Of a stretch of DNA of 64,000 bases, positions 1 through 10,372 are shown piece after piece; within the stretch, counting starts at the first letter, position 1, and each line of letters opens with the position of its first letter. The notes beneath the pieces are model-generated. The model did no database searches, was not told where the DNA came from, and worked only from the letters and a program-made list of their open reading frames with translations. The translations under genes were made by a program, and so were the position numbers. Origin of the DNA: Asterella californica (Eukaryota > Streptophyta > Marchantiopsida > Marchantiales > Aytoniaceae); the NCBI GenBank assembly GCA_036924285.1, contig JAYKYS010000014.1:5022001-5086000 (forward strand). The letters are read 5' to 3'.

Positions 1-25
1 GTCCGCTACTACATAGGAAGCAGGT

Positions 26-1096
26 ATGGCTGCTCGGATTGAGCAGTTGAAGCAGAGGATAGCTAGTATGACTATGGCTCAGCGGAGATCTGGTGGAACA
101 GAAGCTTCCACGTCTTATGGAGGAGACGGAGGAGACTTCGACTTCATGGCAGGTGTGACGCAGATTGAGACATCTATGGCAGTGACCACGAGGTGCGTCG
201 ATGGAGTTGGATCCACAACACGAGGAGGCTGGTAGACAGACCAAGCTTCCTCAGTCATTCACGTTATCGAAGGCGTTGAGGACCACGTCTATGATTCTTA
301 AACGGCCTATCGATGGTGCAGTGGAGTTGGAGGCATCGACATCCAAGAGTGGAGGTGATGCGAGTCAACCCTCGACGTCTGTAGATGCGACGTCGAACCC
401 GATGTTGAGAGCGATTACTGCAGTTTTGCGAGCCTCATTATTCTCAGCCACGGATATGAAGGCATTGGGAGTCAACTTGGCTCCAGTGTTCCAGTTGACG
501 GTCACGCTCAATGAGAGCGAGGATGTAGTTATCTCTAGTGCTGAAGTGGTTCAGCGAGAGTCGATAGACGTGTCTATGGAGTCGAGGATCAAGACAGCTA
601 TCAGTGGTACTTGGCAAGCGGCGGCTGCTAGATTAGATGAGTTACCAGCGAGACCGGCAATTGACTGTGCTGGTTTGACACCAGATGTGGTGTTGTTGGA
701 CAACAGAAGTGGTATTTTCTGTTTGGTGGCACCTTCATGGAAGGTGTATCGACCACAGAAGGTCTTGTTAGACTCTAGAGTCCAACCGTTGAAGTTGAGG
801 AAGGCGGCGTGTATTGGTTTAGGTCTGAAGAAGTCCGAGGTGGAGAGATGTCCATCCAAGTTGCAGACATCTCTAGGAGGATCAGGGGTACAGCTCTACA
901 CCTGACACGCGAGATGTTGACGGTGAGAGTTCGATCAGATCATCCCACTGGTGGCTCCATGGTGAGGACCAAGGTCATCGTTACAGCCGCAGAGTCTTAT
1001 GATGTATTGGTTGGAGGTGTTGTGTTATACCCTATGAGGTTCGTGATCGACTATTGGGCGGATAGCATCTTACAGACCAGGTTGGCAGTCCGGTGA
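26..1096 (+). pseudogene. Gag C-terminal linker and aspartic protease, frameshifted (MT-Ty3 copy 1)
   Basis: Three overlapping frames (26-235, 201-905, 809-1096) together match one region of the minus-strand copy, so the reading frame is broken twice. The first part carries a short helix (ARIEQLKQRIASM) that resembles the coiled tail after the gag zinc knuckle. The protease lies around 740-1090. Its catalytic motif reads L-L-D-S-R where the other copy has L-D-S-G-A, so the invariant glycine is lost and the enzyme is very unlikely to work. In the intact family this retropepsin-like protease would cut the Gag-Pol polyprotein. The later part (TVRVRSDHPTGGSMVR, YDVLVGGVVLYP) fits the beta-rich C-terminal half of a retroviral-type protease. 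This copy lacks the 311-bp duplication seen in copy 2. Confidence 0.75.
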
Positions 1097-1261
1097 GAGA
1101 CGGATAAGCCGCTTATCAGTGCGGATAGTGCTAGAGTTAGGACGACGGAGTCTACACCAAAGACGATGGCATCTGTTGTAGGGTTCAGTTAAGTCATCAC
1201 TTGGCCGGGTGAGCTGTTAGAGAGCAATGCCCATGCGGAAGACACTTCGGTCTTTGAGGAG

Positions 1262-1784
1262 GTGGAGGACATGCTTAGCATGTCCACGTTAGTACCATCT
1301 GCCTTGGATGTTCCACTCTGGAGTTCAAGTGGGGAGTTGCAACAGTATGCTGATCGGTTGGTGCATCAAGCTTGGAGTGAAGCCTTTGTACCACCAGTAG
1401 AGGAACAAAGGATTGTTCCTGCTACGGACCATGTGACTTTATCACCATTGGATACGACTCCTATTGTATGGCAGTATCCAGAGGAGTGTGTGTGTGTGTT
1501 GGAGCTGTTTAGAGAGATCAGCACAGGTTTGGCTGCGGTATTGCAGGCATGCATACAAGTACAGCGATACTTGTACGTGGAGAGAGATGAGGTTGCGAGA
1601 CGCATCTCATTGCATCATGTGGCACGTTTGGTGCAGAGATATCCTGAGTTGTTATCCATATCCGCTGTTAGAGGATACCAGCAAGCATTACCGTCAGATA
1701 TTTCGCTGTTGGAGGCGCAGGATTTCACATTTGTTGACACCATTCACTTGGTGATAGCGGGGTGGCCATGTCAAGGTCACACGC
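1262..1784 (+). pseudogene. DNMT3-like C5-cytosine methyltransferase, N-terminal half (motifs I-IV), interrupted
   Basis: The frame starts with about 75 residues of unrecognised linker and then enters a C5-cytosine methyltransferase fold. Motif I is V-L-E-L-F-R-E-I-S-T-G-L (from about 1494); the S-T-G-L pattern resembles the A-T-G-L of DNMT3 enzymes more than the G-x-G-G of CMT/MET1. Motif II is R-Y-L-Y-V-E-R-D. Motif IV is A-G-W-P-C-Q-G-H-T, with catalytic Cys codon 1769-1771. The enzyme would transfer methyl from SAM to cytosine C5. Element A is inserted three codons after the PCQ motif; the remainder is at 18125-18829. Visible ORF sequence after 1784 (to 1855) is LTR-A. The position between protease and RT in both copies shows that it belongs to the retroelement and is not a host gene. 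Confidence 0.85.
1781..1784. repeat. Target-site duplication ACGC, left copy (element A)
   Basis: ACGC precedes the LTR-A start TGTCGC, and ACGC (18125-18128) follows the LTR-A' end CCGACA. The uninterrupted minus-strand copy has a single equivalent site within GATCACACGTGTGC. This defines the insertion exactly and gives a 4-bp duplication. Confidence 0.9.
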
Positions 1785-3155
1785 TGTCGCGTCATTTGGC
1801 GGCTACATGCTTGACTTCTACTCCGACGCTTAGGTTTGGTAGTTCTAGAAGTTAGCTCATATTACTTCTAGTCTTTTATGTATATGTTTGACACCTTTGC
1901 ATGCTGTGTTAACACTATTTTGAGTCCTAGTAGGCTGATAGTATGTTAGTTATCTTGTTCAAGCATTTGTGCGCTTGTGCAAGTGACTTCTTACTTGTCT
2001 ATGACGTTCAATGTACATAACTTAGGGTTTCTATGCTGATAGGGGTTTGAGCTCATGGGTTGTACTTACTTGTCGCCCATGCACGCTTTCTAGCTAATTT
2101 AAGTTATTTTTCGGGGCTATGTGTCATTTTAGGTAGTTTAAGTTTTATGCTGGCACTCTAGGGGGCTTGACGTGGTAGCCTATGAGTGTAGATAAGTTAC
2201 CAGGTAGTTTAAGGCACAAAAGGACAGTCAAGTGGAGCTATGAACTCCCATTGGTCCATTTTGTCTTTTGTAAAACTCTAAGTTTAGAAACAGAGCTCTA
2301 GAGTGGAGTTCGAGCATTTGGTGAGGTATCTTCGAAATCTGAGAACACAGGAAGAGAGAGCTCGTCGTGCCAAGCACTGTCAGTGAAATTTTTGCTCGAT
2401 TTGGATCAATAAACAAGGAGTTATGCCCAATTGAAGTTCGGATTGTGCCAAAACTGCGTCACTTTTGTTAATTTTGGGGTTTTCGGTGCCAATTGCAGCA
2501 AAATTGAGGAAATCACTTCAAAACTTCGTGGTTGCGTTCACTGTCAGGAGGGCTACGACTGTCCAAAAATTTTCGAATCATTTGAGTGACTGAGTAATTC
2601 AGGGCGGCCTCTGAAGCAGAGGGGGTCTGAAAAGCACTTAATCTAGAGCATCGACTTTAGAGAAGGAGATCTGGAGTTCTACAAACAATCAGGAGTCCCA
2701 ATTTCACAGGAGTGTTCAGCAAGCTGTGAACTGCAAATCCTGTGAGAATATTTGAAATTCATCAAGCCAATTCTCTGTTATAGGTCAGAATAGCTGTCTA
2801 GGTACCAAAAATTGCCATAATTCTCTTACTCAAAACTTTTCTGTCAACATCTCGGTGCTAGAATTCAATCTCAGGCTGAAACTTCGTGTGTGTGTTCAGT
2901 AGTGCCTCATTTACATGTAGGGGAAGTTTAGAAGTCTAAACCTTCATAGTTTTCCTCTCTTTGAGTGCCAAAGTTCACCGTCTAAACCTATTACTACTAG
3001 TGAGATCTAAATTTCGCTTATTGAGCATATCAGAGGATCATACACACCTGTGTGAGTGTTTATAGCCCTGTTGTGACCTAAAAGCCAACCTCTTGAGTAA
3101 ACAACCACAGCCAGAAGCCCGGCGCTTTCCTAGGTAGACGGATCACACTCCGACA
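1785..3155 (+). repeat. LTR-A, 5' long terminal repeat
   Basis: A 1371-bp repeat begins TGTCGC and ends CCGACA, the canonical TG...CA with short inverted termini. It is nearly the same as 16753-18124. Subfamily A is marked by a segment near 1940-2020 (GTTAGTTATCTTGTTCAAGC onward) that is missing from the B LTRs. No protein is encoded; the small minus-strand ORF at 2228-2416 is incidental. It would hold promoter and polyadenylation signals of element A. Confidence 0.9.
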
Positions 3156-3231
3156 TACTCTCTTTTTGGTGAACTCGACGTGAAACACCTAGGGTGGGAG
3201 TTTTCTTGAGAGTGTTACAGGATCAGATATC

Positions 3232-5604
3232 ATGGCCAACCAAGGATCATCAAGTGGATGTGCTGCTGCTGCTCAGCAACCTGCTCAGTTGGATGCTGCT
3301 ACGATGAAGATGTTCCAAGCTTTTCACATGTTTATGCAGCAGCAGCAGAGCATAGAGAGGAAGGAGGTGTTAGCAACCAAGGCGTTGCAATCTGTGGTGC
3401 ACCAGATGGACCAGTTCAAAGGTACAGATATTTCCAAGTATGTGTGATACTATGCTAGGGAGATGGAGATGAACAAGGTACCTGAGAAGGAGATGGTAGA
3501 GAACTTTGAGCTTGCTGTTGTCCTTGAGACTCGTGGACGTGTGAAGGAGCTCAAGCAGCAGCAAGGACAGAGTTGGGAGAGCTTTATGCGAGCTTTGAAG
3601 GAGGAGTATTACACTGAAGATTCAGAGACGGTGACCAAGAGAACGTTCTTGGAGTGGGTGGTTAAGCCTAACAAAGGTTTGTCTGTAAATGAGTTGTTAA
3701 GAGAGTTTGATCGTCAGTATGCTCAACTTTCTAGGACAGAGAAGCTTACACTAGAGGTGGAGAAGACCGAGCTTTTCCTACAAGCAGCGGACGTGACTAT
3801 TCAGGAGAAGCTTGAGCTGTTGCTGGAAGACAAGAGTGAGGAGAGAGGATTGAAGACTGACTGGAAGGAGGATGAAGAGGCTGTCTCTTTGCTGACCAAG
3901 AGACAGAGAAGAAGGGACAAGGTGGTGGTAAGTGAAGCAGCACCTCTGATAATTCCTGTCAAGCAGTTGCCTACTAAGCCCGCTTTGGTAATTGCTAGAG
4001 AGGAAGACTCACCGCTTGATGAGTTGATTAAGGGTATGAAGGAGCTTAAGCTTAAGCTCACTATGTTAGAAGAGAAGGAGCAGAATGTACAGCCCGCTAT
4101 GCAAAGATCTCAGATGAGAGAAGGCTTTGTTCATCGTTGTATATGGTGTGATAGCCTAGACCATGTAAGAAGAGATTGTGGGGAGTTTTCAGATGCATTG
4201 AGGAAGGATCTGATCTTCTTCAAAGATGGTAAGATCCATCTGAGAGAGACTGGGATGATGTTGGGAACCAACTTTGGCAAGGGTGGTATGAAGAGACTTA
4301 TGAATGAGATATCAGCATCACATGCTGTTTCTCTTGTGAATGCTGCTACATGTGGAGTGAAAGTGGAAATGGAGAGAGAGAAAGGGACTACAGGGTTGTG
4401 GTCTGATGTAGTGCGATCCGTAGCTAGAACAGAGTTAGACAAGGATGTGCTACGAAGGGTTGGCAACTCAATTCGAGACGCTACAGGATGGAATGATCCT
4501 GTGGATACTATATCAGTGCATGCTTATGTTGCAAGAAGTCAGCATGAAGCTGTACTAGAAGAAAAACGCAGGAGGGAGGATGCAGGTGAGGCTTCTACAG
4601 CCAAACGACCTGCTACAAGGAGTGAAAGGGCTAGACCAGAGGCAAGGCAAGAGACAACACCTACTCTGGAGGAAACTATGGAGGATCTACCATCTACAAC
4701 ACCAAAGGAGAAGGAGAGAAGCAAGGAGAAGGGTAAGATGCCTGCATATAAACTTCAGTCTGACATTGAGATTGCTACAGACTTGAAGCAGGTGTTAGAG
4801 AATCGTATCTTGAATGGGAAGGTTGAGTTTACCTTGGATGAGATTCTTGGGATTGCAAAGCGTGAGTTCCATGAGGTTATCATAGATATCATCAATAGGA
4901 AACGTCAGATTTTGGGTGAAACAGCTACGCTTAATGCTCTAGGGACCAAACTGTCGGATGATGAGGAAGATGAGATTGCTGGTTATTGCTCTCAAGTATC
5001 AGAGGGGAGATCCTATCAGCACGTGAGGTTTGAAGATGAGGTGGAAGCATCGCAGAAGAGCCATTACTCTCACAACCATTGGGCAAGAGCAACCACAGAG
5101 ACCTTAGTGAAGTTGGGAGATCTAGAGGAACCTGTGGTGGCGTTCATTGATCATGGCTCAGAGATTAATCTGATATCTAAGGAGCTATACAAGCGTGGGA
5201 GATGGTCCATAGACACCGACCATGGATGGCTTATCCGTGCTGCCAACAACCAGAGGGGAGAACTCTATGGTGCTTGTCCCAACATCAAGGTAACTGTGGG
5301 TGACATCAATGATGTTCAGAATTTCTTTGTGCAAGACATGTCAACCTATCCTATCATTCTAGGGCAGTCTTACATTATTGCTGTTAGAATGGAGACACGA
5401 GTTATGGATGATGGTTCAGCCTATGCTAGGATACGTAGTAGAGATGACAAAAGAGCTGTTCAGTTTTTGACCGTTGCTGCAAAACATGAGAGGAATCGTG
5501 ATAGCTTGAGAGACCGTCCACTACCTAAGATTACTCAGGAGTTTAGAGAGTCTAGGAGTTTTGGCAGAGTACCATTGAAGAGCGAGACTTCAACAGTACA
5601 GTAG
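3232..5604 (+). pseudogene. Gag-protease of element A, one in-frame stop
   Basis: The frame opens at ATG 3232, 77 bp after LTR-A, and runs to 5604 (791 codons), broken by TGA at 3445-3447. The N-terminal 230 codons are a Lys/Glu-rich, Gln-rich Gag typical of capsid/nucleocapsid precursors. A canonical CCHC knuckle (C-I-W-C-D-S-L-D-H-V-R-R-D-C, CX2CX4HX4C) lies near 4138-4180. A charged linker follows, then a retropepsin-like domain with I-D-H-G-S-E-I-N-L near 5150-5175. Most retropepsins have D-T/S-G; both A and B read D-H-G-S, so this is a family trait and not local decay. In life Gag packages RNA and the protease cleaves the polyprotein. Apart from the single stop, this is the best preserved gag-pro of the family here. 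Confidence 0.8.
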
Positions 5605-5663
5605 AGATAGGATTCTCGTCTGATCCAGTAGAACAGGAAGCTTTATCCTCTAGCTTCTTAGGA

Positions 5664-7021
5664 TTGACGTCATGTGGATCAGTGTGTTATAGGAAGGTTG
5701 AGAATCTGAAGAGGTTTGAGAGGCAACATGTGAAGTGTGTACAGCAGTCTTTGTGGGACAGTGGAGAGTTAGCAGGAGATGAATACATATCTGGAGTGTT
5801 TGAAGAGAAGTATTTGGTAGATACTATAGGGGAGTTGAAATCTATAGTAGAAAGTTCCATAGATGGTGTAGATAGAGTGGTGAGAGTGAGCTCCAAGGAG
5901 CTTTATGATGTAATTGATAAGTTTATAGATCGACAAGACGTGTATGTGGAGATCAAGTACAAGTCAGTGGCAAAGAAAGTCAAACCAGTGGCTTTGTCTT
6001 TACCACTCGATTACAATCAGAAAATGGAGCAAGTTGCACGAGAGCCGACGCTCAGAGGACCGAGAAGAATTGGGCACCAGTTCACAGAAACAACACTGAA
6101 GGAGCTGAGGATTGGAGGTGATGGATTTCTTACCGAGCAAGAGAAGAAGAGCTTCAGGGAGATGCTATCTAGGCATGGTAAGGCGTTTGCGTTTGAGTCA
6201 CATGAAGAAGGATGTGTAGATCCAAGTGAAGTTGCACCTATGGTAATCTTTACTATACCGCATGTGCCTTGGAATCTATGTCCTATCTTATGCCTAGAGC
6301 TCATCTGGCAAAGCTAATAGACTTGCTCAATGAGAGGATTAGGATGGGTATCTTGGAACCATCTATAGCTCCCTACTCTAGAAGATGGTTTACTGTTCCG
6401 AAGAAGAGTGGAGCTTTGAGATTTATCCAAGATATGCAGCCACTTAACAAGGTGACTATCAAGAATATGGGTATAAGACCTATTGTAGACGAGTTTGCAG
6501 AGGCTTTTGCTGATCGTGCTATCTATTCGATGGGAGACTTATAATCAGGTTATGATCAGTTTCAGTTATCCTCTGAAAGTAGAGACTTGACTACAATGAG
6601 GACACCTTTAGGGTTACTAAGGATGTGCACCTTGCCGCAAGGTGCTACCAATTCTGTAGCACATATGATGAATGGCATGAACAAAGTTTTGAGGGACTTC
6701 ATTCCTGAAAAAACTATGCCATTCCTTGATGATGTGCCGATCAGAGGATGTGCTGAGGAGGAGAAGAATGAGGTAATGGATCAGAGGGGGTGCCGTAAGT
6801 TTGTTGCAGATCATATAGTTGACTGCGATAAGATACTGAGTCGACTGGAGGAGGTTCATTTGACTTTATCAGGAGCAAAGTCTGTGTTTGGAGAACAAGA
6901 GGTGTTGATTGTGGGACACCTATGTGGATCTTATGGTCGGAAACCTTGTCCAAACAAGGTTGATGCCATTCGAAGGATGAGGAGACATGTGGGTCAGTTA
7001 CTGAGGTATGACGGTTTCTAG
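5664..7021 (+). pseudogene. Reverse transcriptase of element A, frameshifted
   Basis: RT domain in three pieces (5664-6317, 6269-6544, 6587-7021). Recognisable RT text includes the primer-grip/fingers segment S-R-R-W-F-T-V-P-K-K-S-G-A-L-R-F-I-Q-D near 6380-6430 and the catalytic motif P-F-L-D-D-V near 6719-6736, a Y-x-D-D variant. A frameshift near 6290 and a TAA at 6541-6543 (element B has TAT, Tyr) break the frame. The family role is copying element RNA into cDNA in cytoplasmic particles. About 200 residues before the fingers are a conserved N-terminal extension of unknown role. It is clearly inactive as it stands. Confidence 0.8.
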
Positions 7022-7029
7022 GTGTATGT

Positions 7030-7509
7030 GTGTTTTATCATATATGGATTCCACACTTTGTCCATGTAGCAGATCCGCTGTACAAGTTGCTGAGGAAGGG
7101 GCAAAGATTTGAGTGGCAAGAGGAGCAAAGCGAGTCTATGAGGAAGTTGAAAGATCTTTTGGCTTCACCACCAACTCTACGGAAGGTAACATATGAGTTG
7201 GACAGATCTGTTATCCTTACTGTTGATACTAGTCCTATTGGCAGTGGATGGGCTGTATGACAAGATGACGAGGATGGAAATAGATATGTGGTGCGTTTTG
7301 GAGCTAAGGTGTTAAGTTCACGGCAGAGAGACTACCCTCAAGTCAAGAGAGAGCTATGGGGAATAGTTACTGCGATGAAGAGTGATAAGGAATACTTGAT
7401 AGGAGCACCTGTGGTTGTGGAGACAGATTGTTTACCTCTCTTGGGAATGATCACTAGTTGTACAACTCCTGATATTGCTATGTTGAGGTGGATAGCATAT
7501 ATCGTTTAG
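7030..7509 (+). pseudogene. RNase H domain of element A, broken
   Basis: This continues from the RT connection domain (W-I-P-H-F-V-H-V-A-D-P-L-Y-K-L-L) into a retrotransposon RNase H: T-V-D-T-S-P-I-G-S-G-W (first catalytic Asp), Y-P-Q-V-K-R-E-L-W-G (catalytic Glu) and E-T-D-C-L-P-L (catalytic Asp). TGA at 7258-7260 replaces a Gly codon of element B. A 17-bp deletion near 7503, compared with B near 13832-13850, shifts the frame before the last conserved segment. RNase H would degrade the RNA strand during reverse transcription. Confidence 0.75.
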
Positions 7510-7534
7510 ACATATTGCAGGGAAAGACAATCCT

Positions 7535-8202
7535 GTGGCAGATATGTTATCAAGGGCTAGGTATTACGATGAGAAAGAAATGATAGATGACCAGGAGGAT
7601 GTGGGAACAGAGTTCTATTCTAGTGTTCTTGATACAGAAGATAGAAGCTGTTTTGCAGCCCCGTTGGAGTTTTTTGAGGAAACTGTGTATGATGGCGAGT
7701 GGTTGGATCTTGGGCGCTATTTGAGTTCACTGGAAAGGCAAGAAGGCTGGTCTGATGCAGATTTCAAGAGGATCCGTAAAATAGCTTATGGTTACTTTTT
7801 ACATGGAGGACATCTATGGAAGCGCCCTAAGCTACAAGGAGGTATACCGCAGCGGGTGGTATGTGACTTGGAATTGCAGCAGAAGCTGATCAAGGAGTTC
7901 CATGAGAGTTTATGGGCTGATCATAGAGGAGTTTGGGCTACATTTGCCAAGATGAAGGAAAAGTATTGGTGGAAGGGTATGTATAAAGATGTAGTACAGT
8001 TTGTTTCATCCTGTATACCCTGCCAGATGTACTCCAATGTACGCCATCGTGATGGATTGCATCCTACTTATCCTTTAGCCATTCATTATAAATGGGTAGT
8101 TCATCTGGTAACTATGACATTTCGACTTGGACAAATGAGGTATCTAGTCTTGGCTAGAGAAGATCTATCTAACCAAGTCGAAGGCCGTGCTTTGAGGACG
8201 AC
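7535..8202 (+). pseudogene. Integrase N-terminal part of element A
   Basis: The end of RNase H (D-N-P-V-A-D-M-L-S-R-A-R) leads into an integrase zinc-binding module: F-H-E-S-L-W-A-D-H-R then C-I-P-C-Q (HHCC), near 7895-8030. The core starts near 8075 with H-Y-K-W-V-V-H-L-V. Element B has V-V-D-L at this place, so the first catalytic Asp of the DDE triad is replaced by His. The frame then runs into an inverted segment at 8203. Integrase normally joins cDNA ends to the chromosome; this copy cannot. Confidence 0.8.
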
Positions 8203-8407
8203 GATGATTGGCGGATGACCTCTTTCGCTCTTGCCATTCCCTTCAGGATTGTAAGCAGTGGTTAACGCCAACTTGATTCCCAATCGCTTGAAGAACTCAA
8301 TTGCTTCTTGTGCATCCAGCTCACCCCTATCTGCAGTGATCTTTCCCACACACCCATACCTACAAATAACATCTTCAAGTAGAAAGCGGCAGACACTAGC
8401 AGTGGTC
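8203..8407 (-). other. Inverted 205-bp integrase core segment in element A
   Basis: The integrase core text (T-A-S-V-C-R-F-L-L-E-D, T-A-D-R-G-E-L, G-K-S-E-R-G-H) reads on the minus strand here, while everything around it reads on the plus strand. In element B the same stretch (about 14548-14752) is on the plus strand. The breakpoints are therefore GAGGACGA|CGATGATTGG on the left and GCAGTGGTC|AAGCTTTGG on the right. Two of the three catalytic acids lie inside the inverted piece. Confidence 0.85.
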
Positions 8408-9048
8408 AAGCTTTGGTAAAAGCTTGCAAGGGTAAGATCCGTGAATGGCCTAGACTGCTACCATTTGCTTTGTGGGCAGATCGTACAACTCATAGTACCG
8501 TTACAGGTTACATGCCAGCAGAGTTGATACTAGGGCAAAAACCTGTGATGCTGATTGAGGAAGTTGTGCCTACTTGGAATGTTTTGCCATGAGAAGATGG
8601 TAGAAGTACGGAGGATCTTCTTGCATTAAGGATCCAACAGTTAGAACGAAGACCTGAGGATGTTGCCAAAGCTGTGGAAAGGTTAAAGACTGCTAGAGAG
8701 AGAAACAAAGGCAGATTTGATAGAACGCATAGATTACGACCCAAACCAGTTAAAGAAGGTGATTGGGTGTTAGTCTATGATAGTAGTCTTGATAATCAGC
8801 ATAGCGCTATCAGAAAGTTTTCCAAGAGATGGTTCGGACCTTATGTGGTGTTAGAAGTTTATGATAATGCCACATACTCTTTGAGAGAGTTAGATGGTGC
8901 AGTGCTCAAGATACCAGTCGCAGGGAAGAGAATTAAGCTCTTTAGAAGGAGAGGGGACGACCAGAACATTGCAGAGCTTACTGAGGATGAAGCAGAAGAC
9001 TTAATGGAGGTTGAAGATGAATTTGAAGCTCAAGCTGAAGAGTCTTGA
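8408..9048 (+). pseudogene. Integrase C-terminal part of element A
   Basis: Plus-strand reading resumes with A-L-V-K-A-C-K-G-K and runs through a coiled basic helix (V-E-R-L-K-T-A-R-E-R-N) to a small SH3-like C-terminal domain with W-F-G-P-Y-V-V-L-E-V and L-R-E-L-D-G, near 8674-8950. An acidic tail (E-L-T-E-D-E-A-E-D) ends at TGA 9046-9048. A TGA at 8590-8592 replaces Trp of element B. No chromodomain is seen; the GPY-type module is the last domain. This domain family binds DNA and helps choose the integration site. Confidence 0.75.
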
Positions 9049-9065
9049 TCTGGATCTGGCACATA

Positions 9066-9069
9066 CCGG
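9066..9069. repeat. Target-site duplication CCGG, left copy (element B)
   Basis: CCGG precedes the LTR-B start (TATCGC, a TG-to-TA change), and TCGG (16722-16725) follows the LTR-B' end CCGACA. The rejoined flanks would match the corresponding tail of element B itself (GGCACATATCGGAGGATGTG at 15399-15418). One mismatch is tolerated, so the call is strong but not perfect. Confidence 0.7.
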
Positions 9070-10309
9070 TATCGCTACTTGGCGGCTACATGTTATATTT
9101 CTACTCCGAGGCTTGAGTTTAGTAGTTCTAGAAGTTAGCTTATATTACTTCTAGTCGTTTATGTATATGTTTCACATCTTTGCATACGGTGTTAACACTA
9201 TTTTGAGTCTTAGTAGGTTGATTACCATGTTGATAGGGCTTAAGCTCATGGGTTGTATTTGCGTGTCACCCATGCACGCTTTCTAGCTGATTTAAGTTAT
9301 TTTTTGGGGCTACGTGTCGTTTTAAGTAATTTAAGTTTTACGCTGGTACTCTAGGGGGCTTGACGTGGTAGCCTATGAGTAAAACTAAGTTGCCACGTGG
9401 TTTATGGTACTAAAGGACAACCAAGTGGAGCTATGAACTCCCATTGGTCTGTTTTTGTCTTTTGTTAAACTCTAAATTTAGAAACAGAGCTCTAGAGTGG
9501 AGTTCGAGCATTTGATGAGGGATCTTCGAAATCTGAGAGCACAGGGAGAGAGGGCTCGTCATGCCAAGCACTTCCAGTGAAATTTTCGATCGATTTGAGT
9601 CAATAAAGACGAAGTTATGACCAATTGAAGTTCGAATTGTGCTAGAATTGAATCACTTTTGTTGGATTTAGGGTTTTCAGTGTCACTTGCAGCAGATTTG
9701 AGGAAATTGCTTCAAAACTTCGAGGTTGTGTTCTCTGCCAGCAGGGCTACGATTTCACAAAAAGTTTCATATCGATTGAGTGACTGAGTAATTCAGGGCG
9801 GCCGCTGAAGCCGAGGGGGTCTGAAAAGCTCTTAATCTAGAGCAGCGACTTCAGGGAAGGAGATCTGGAGTTCTACAAACAATCAGGACTCCCAACTTCA
9901 CAGGAGTGTCCAGCAAGCTGTGAACTGCAAATCCTGTAAGAAACTTCGAAATTGATCGAGCCAAAGTCCTGTTATAGGTCGAAATAGCCATCTAGGTACC
10001 AGAAATTGCCGTAGTTTTCTTGCTCGAAACTTTTCTGTTCATATCTCTGTGTCAGAATTTGATCTCAAGCTGAAATTTCGTCTGTGAGTTCAGTAGTACC
10101 TCATTTGCAAGTAGGGGAAGTTTAGAGGTCTAAACCTTCATAGTTTTCCTCTCCGTGAGTGTGAAAGTTCACCGCCGGATCTTATTACTGCCAGCTAGAC
10201 ATGAATTTCGCCTTCTGGGTATATTATTAGATCTTACACATCTGTGTGAGTGTTTATAGCCCCTGTTGTAACCTGAAAGCCAACCTCTTGAGTGAACAAC
10301 CACAGCCAA
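9070..10309 (+). repeat. LTR-B, 5' copy, 3' end truncated
   Basis: Matches 15440-16721 through ...ACAACCACAGCCA, then runs directly into gag sequence, so about 43 bp of the LTR end are missing. Its first bases are TATCGC where the partner has TGTCGC. No gene is encoded. Confidence 0.85.
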
Positions 10310-10310
10310 G

Positions 10311-10372
10311 AGGAGCTTAAGCTTAAGCTCACTATGTTAGAAGGAGCTTAAGCTTAAGCTCACTATGTTAGA
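10311..10372 (+). repeat. 31-bp tandem duplication at deletion junction
   Basis: AGGAGCTTAAGC... (10311-10341) is repeated head-to-tail at 10342-10372. Element A has a single copy near 4040-4072. The duplication lies exactly where LTR-B is fused to mid-gag. Confidence 0.9.

Larger units (their letters stand above)
1..1784 (+). mobile_element. MT-Ty3 copy 1, left part of a Ty3/Gypsy element with a cytosine methyltransferase
   Basis: The left part of a degenerate LTR retrotransposon enters the window inside its gag region. Gene order matches the minus-strand copy at 55143-63250: gag tail, protease, linker, then a DNMT3-like methyltransferase. The element stops at the ACGC target site (1781-1784) of a 16.3-kb insertion and resumes at 18125. 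Its 5' LTR lies outside the window. Domain order and the second copy support the call; the family name is mine. Confidence 0.85.

Noticed and set aside
3156..9069. Endogenous virus with an envelope gene
   Set aside because: The interval after integrase is only an acidic tail followed by the LTR; no third large ORF, no signal peptide or membrane segment.
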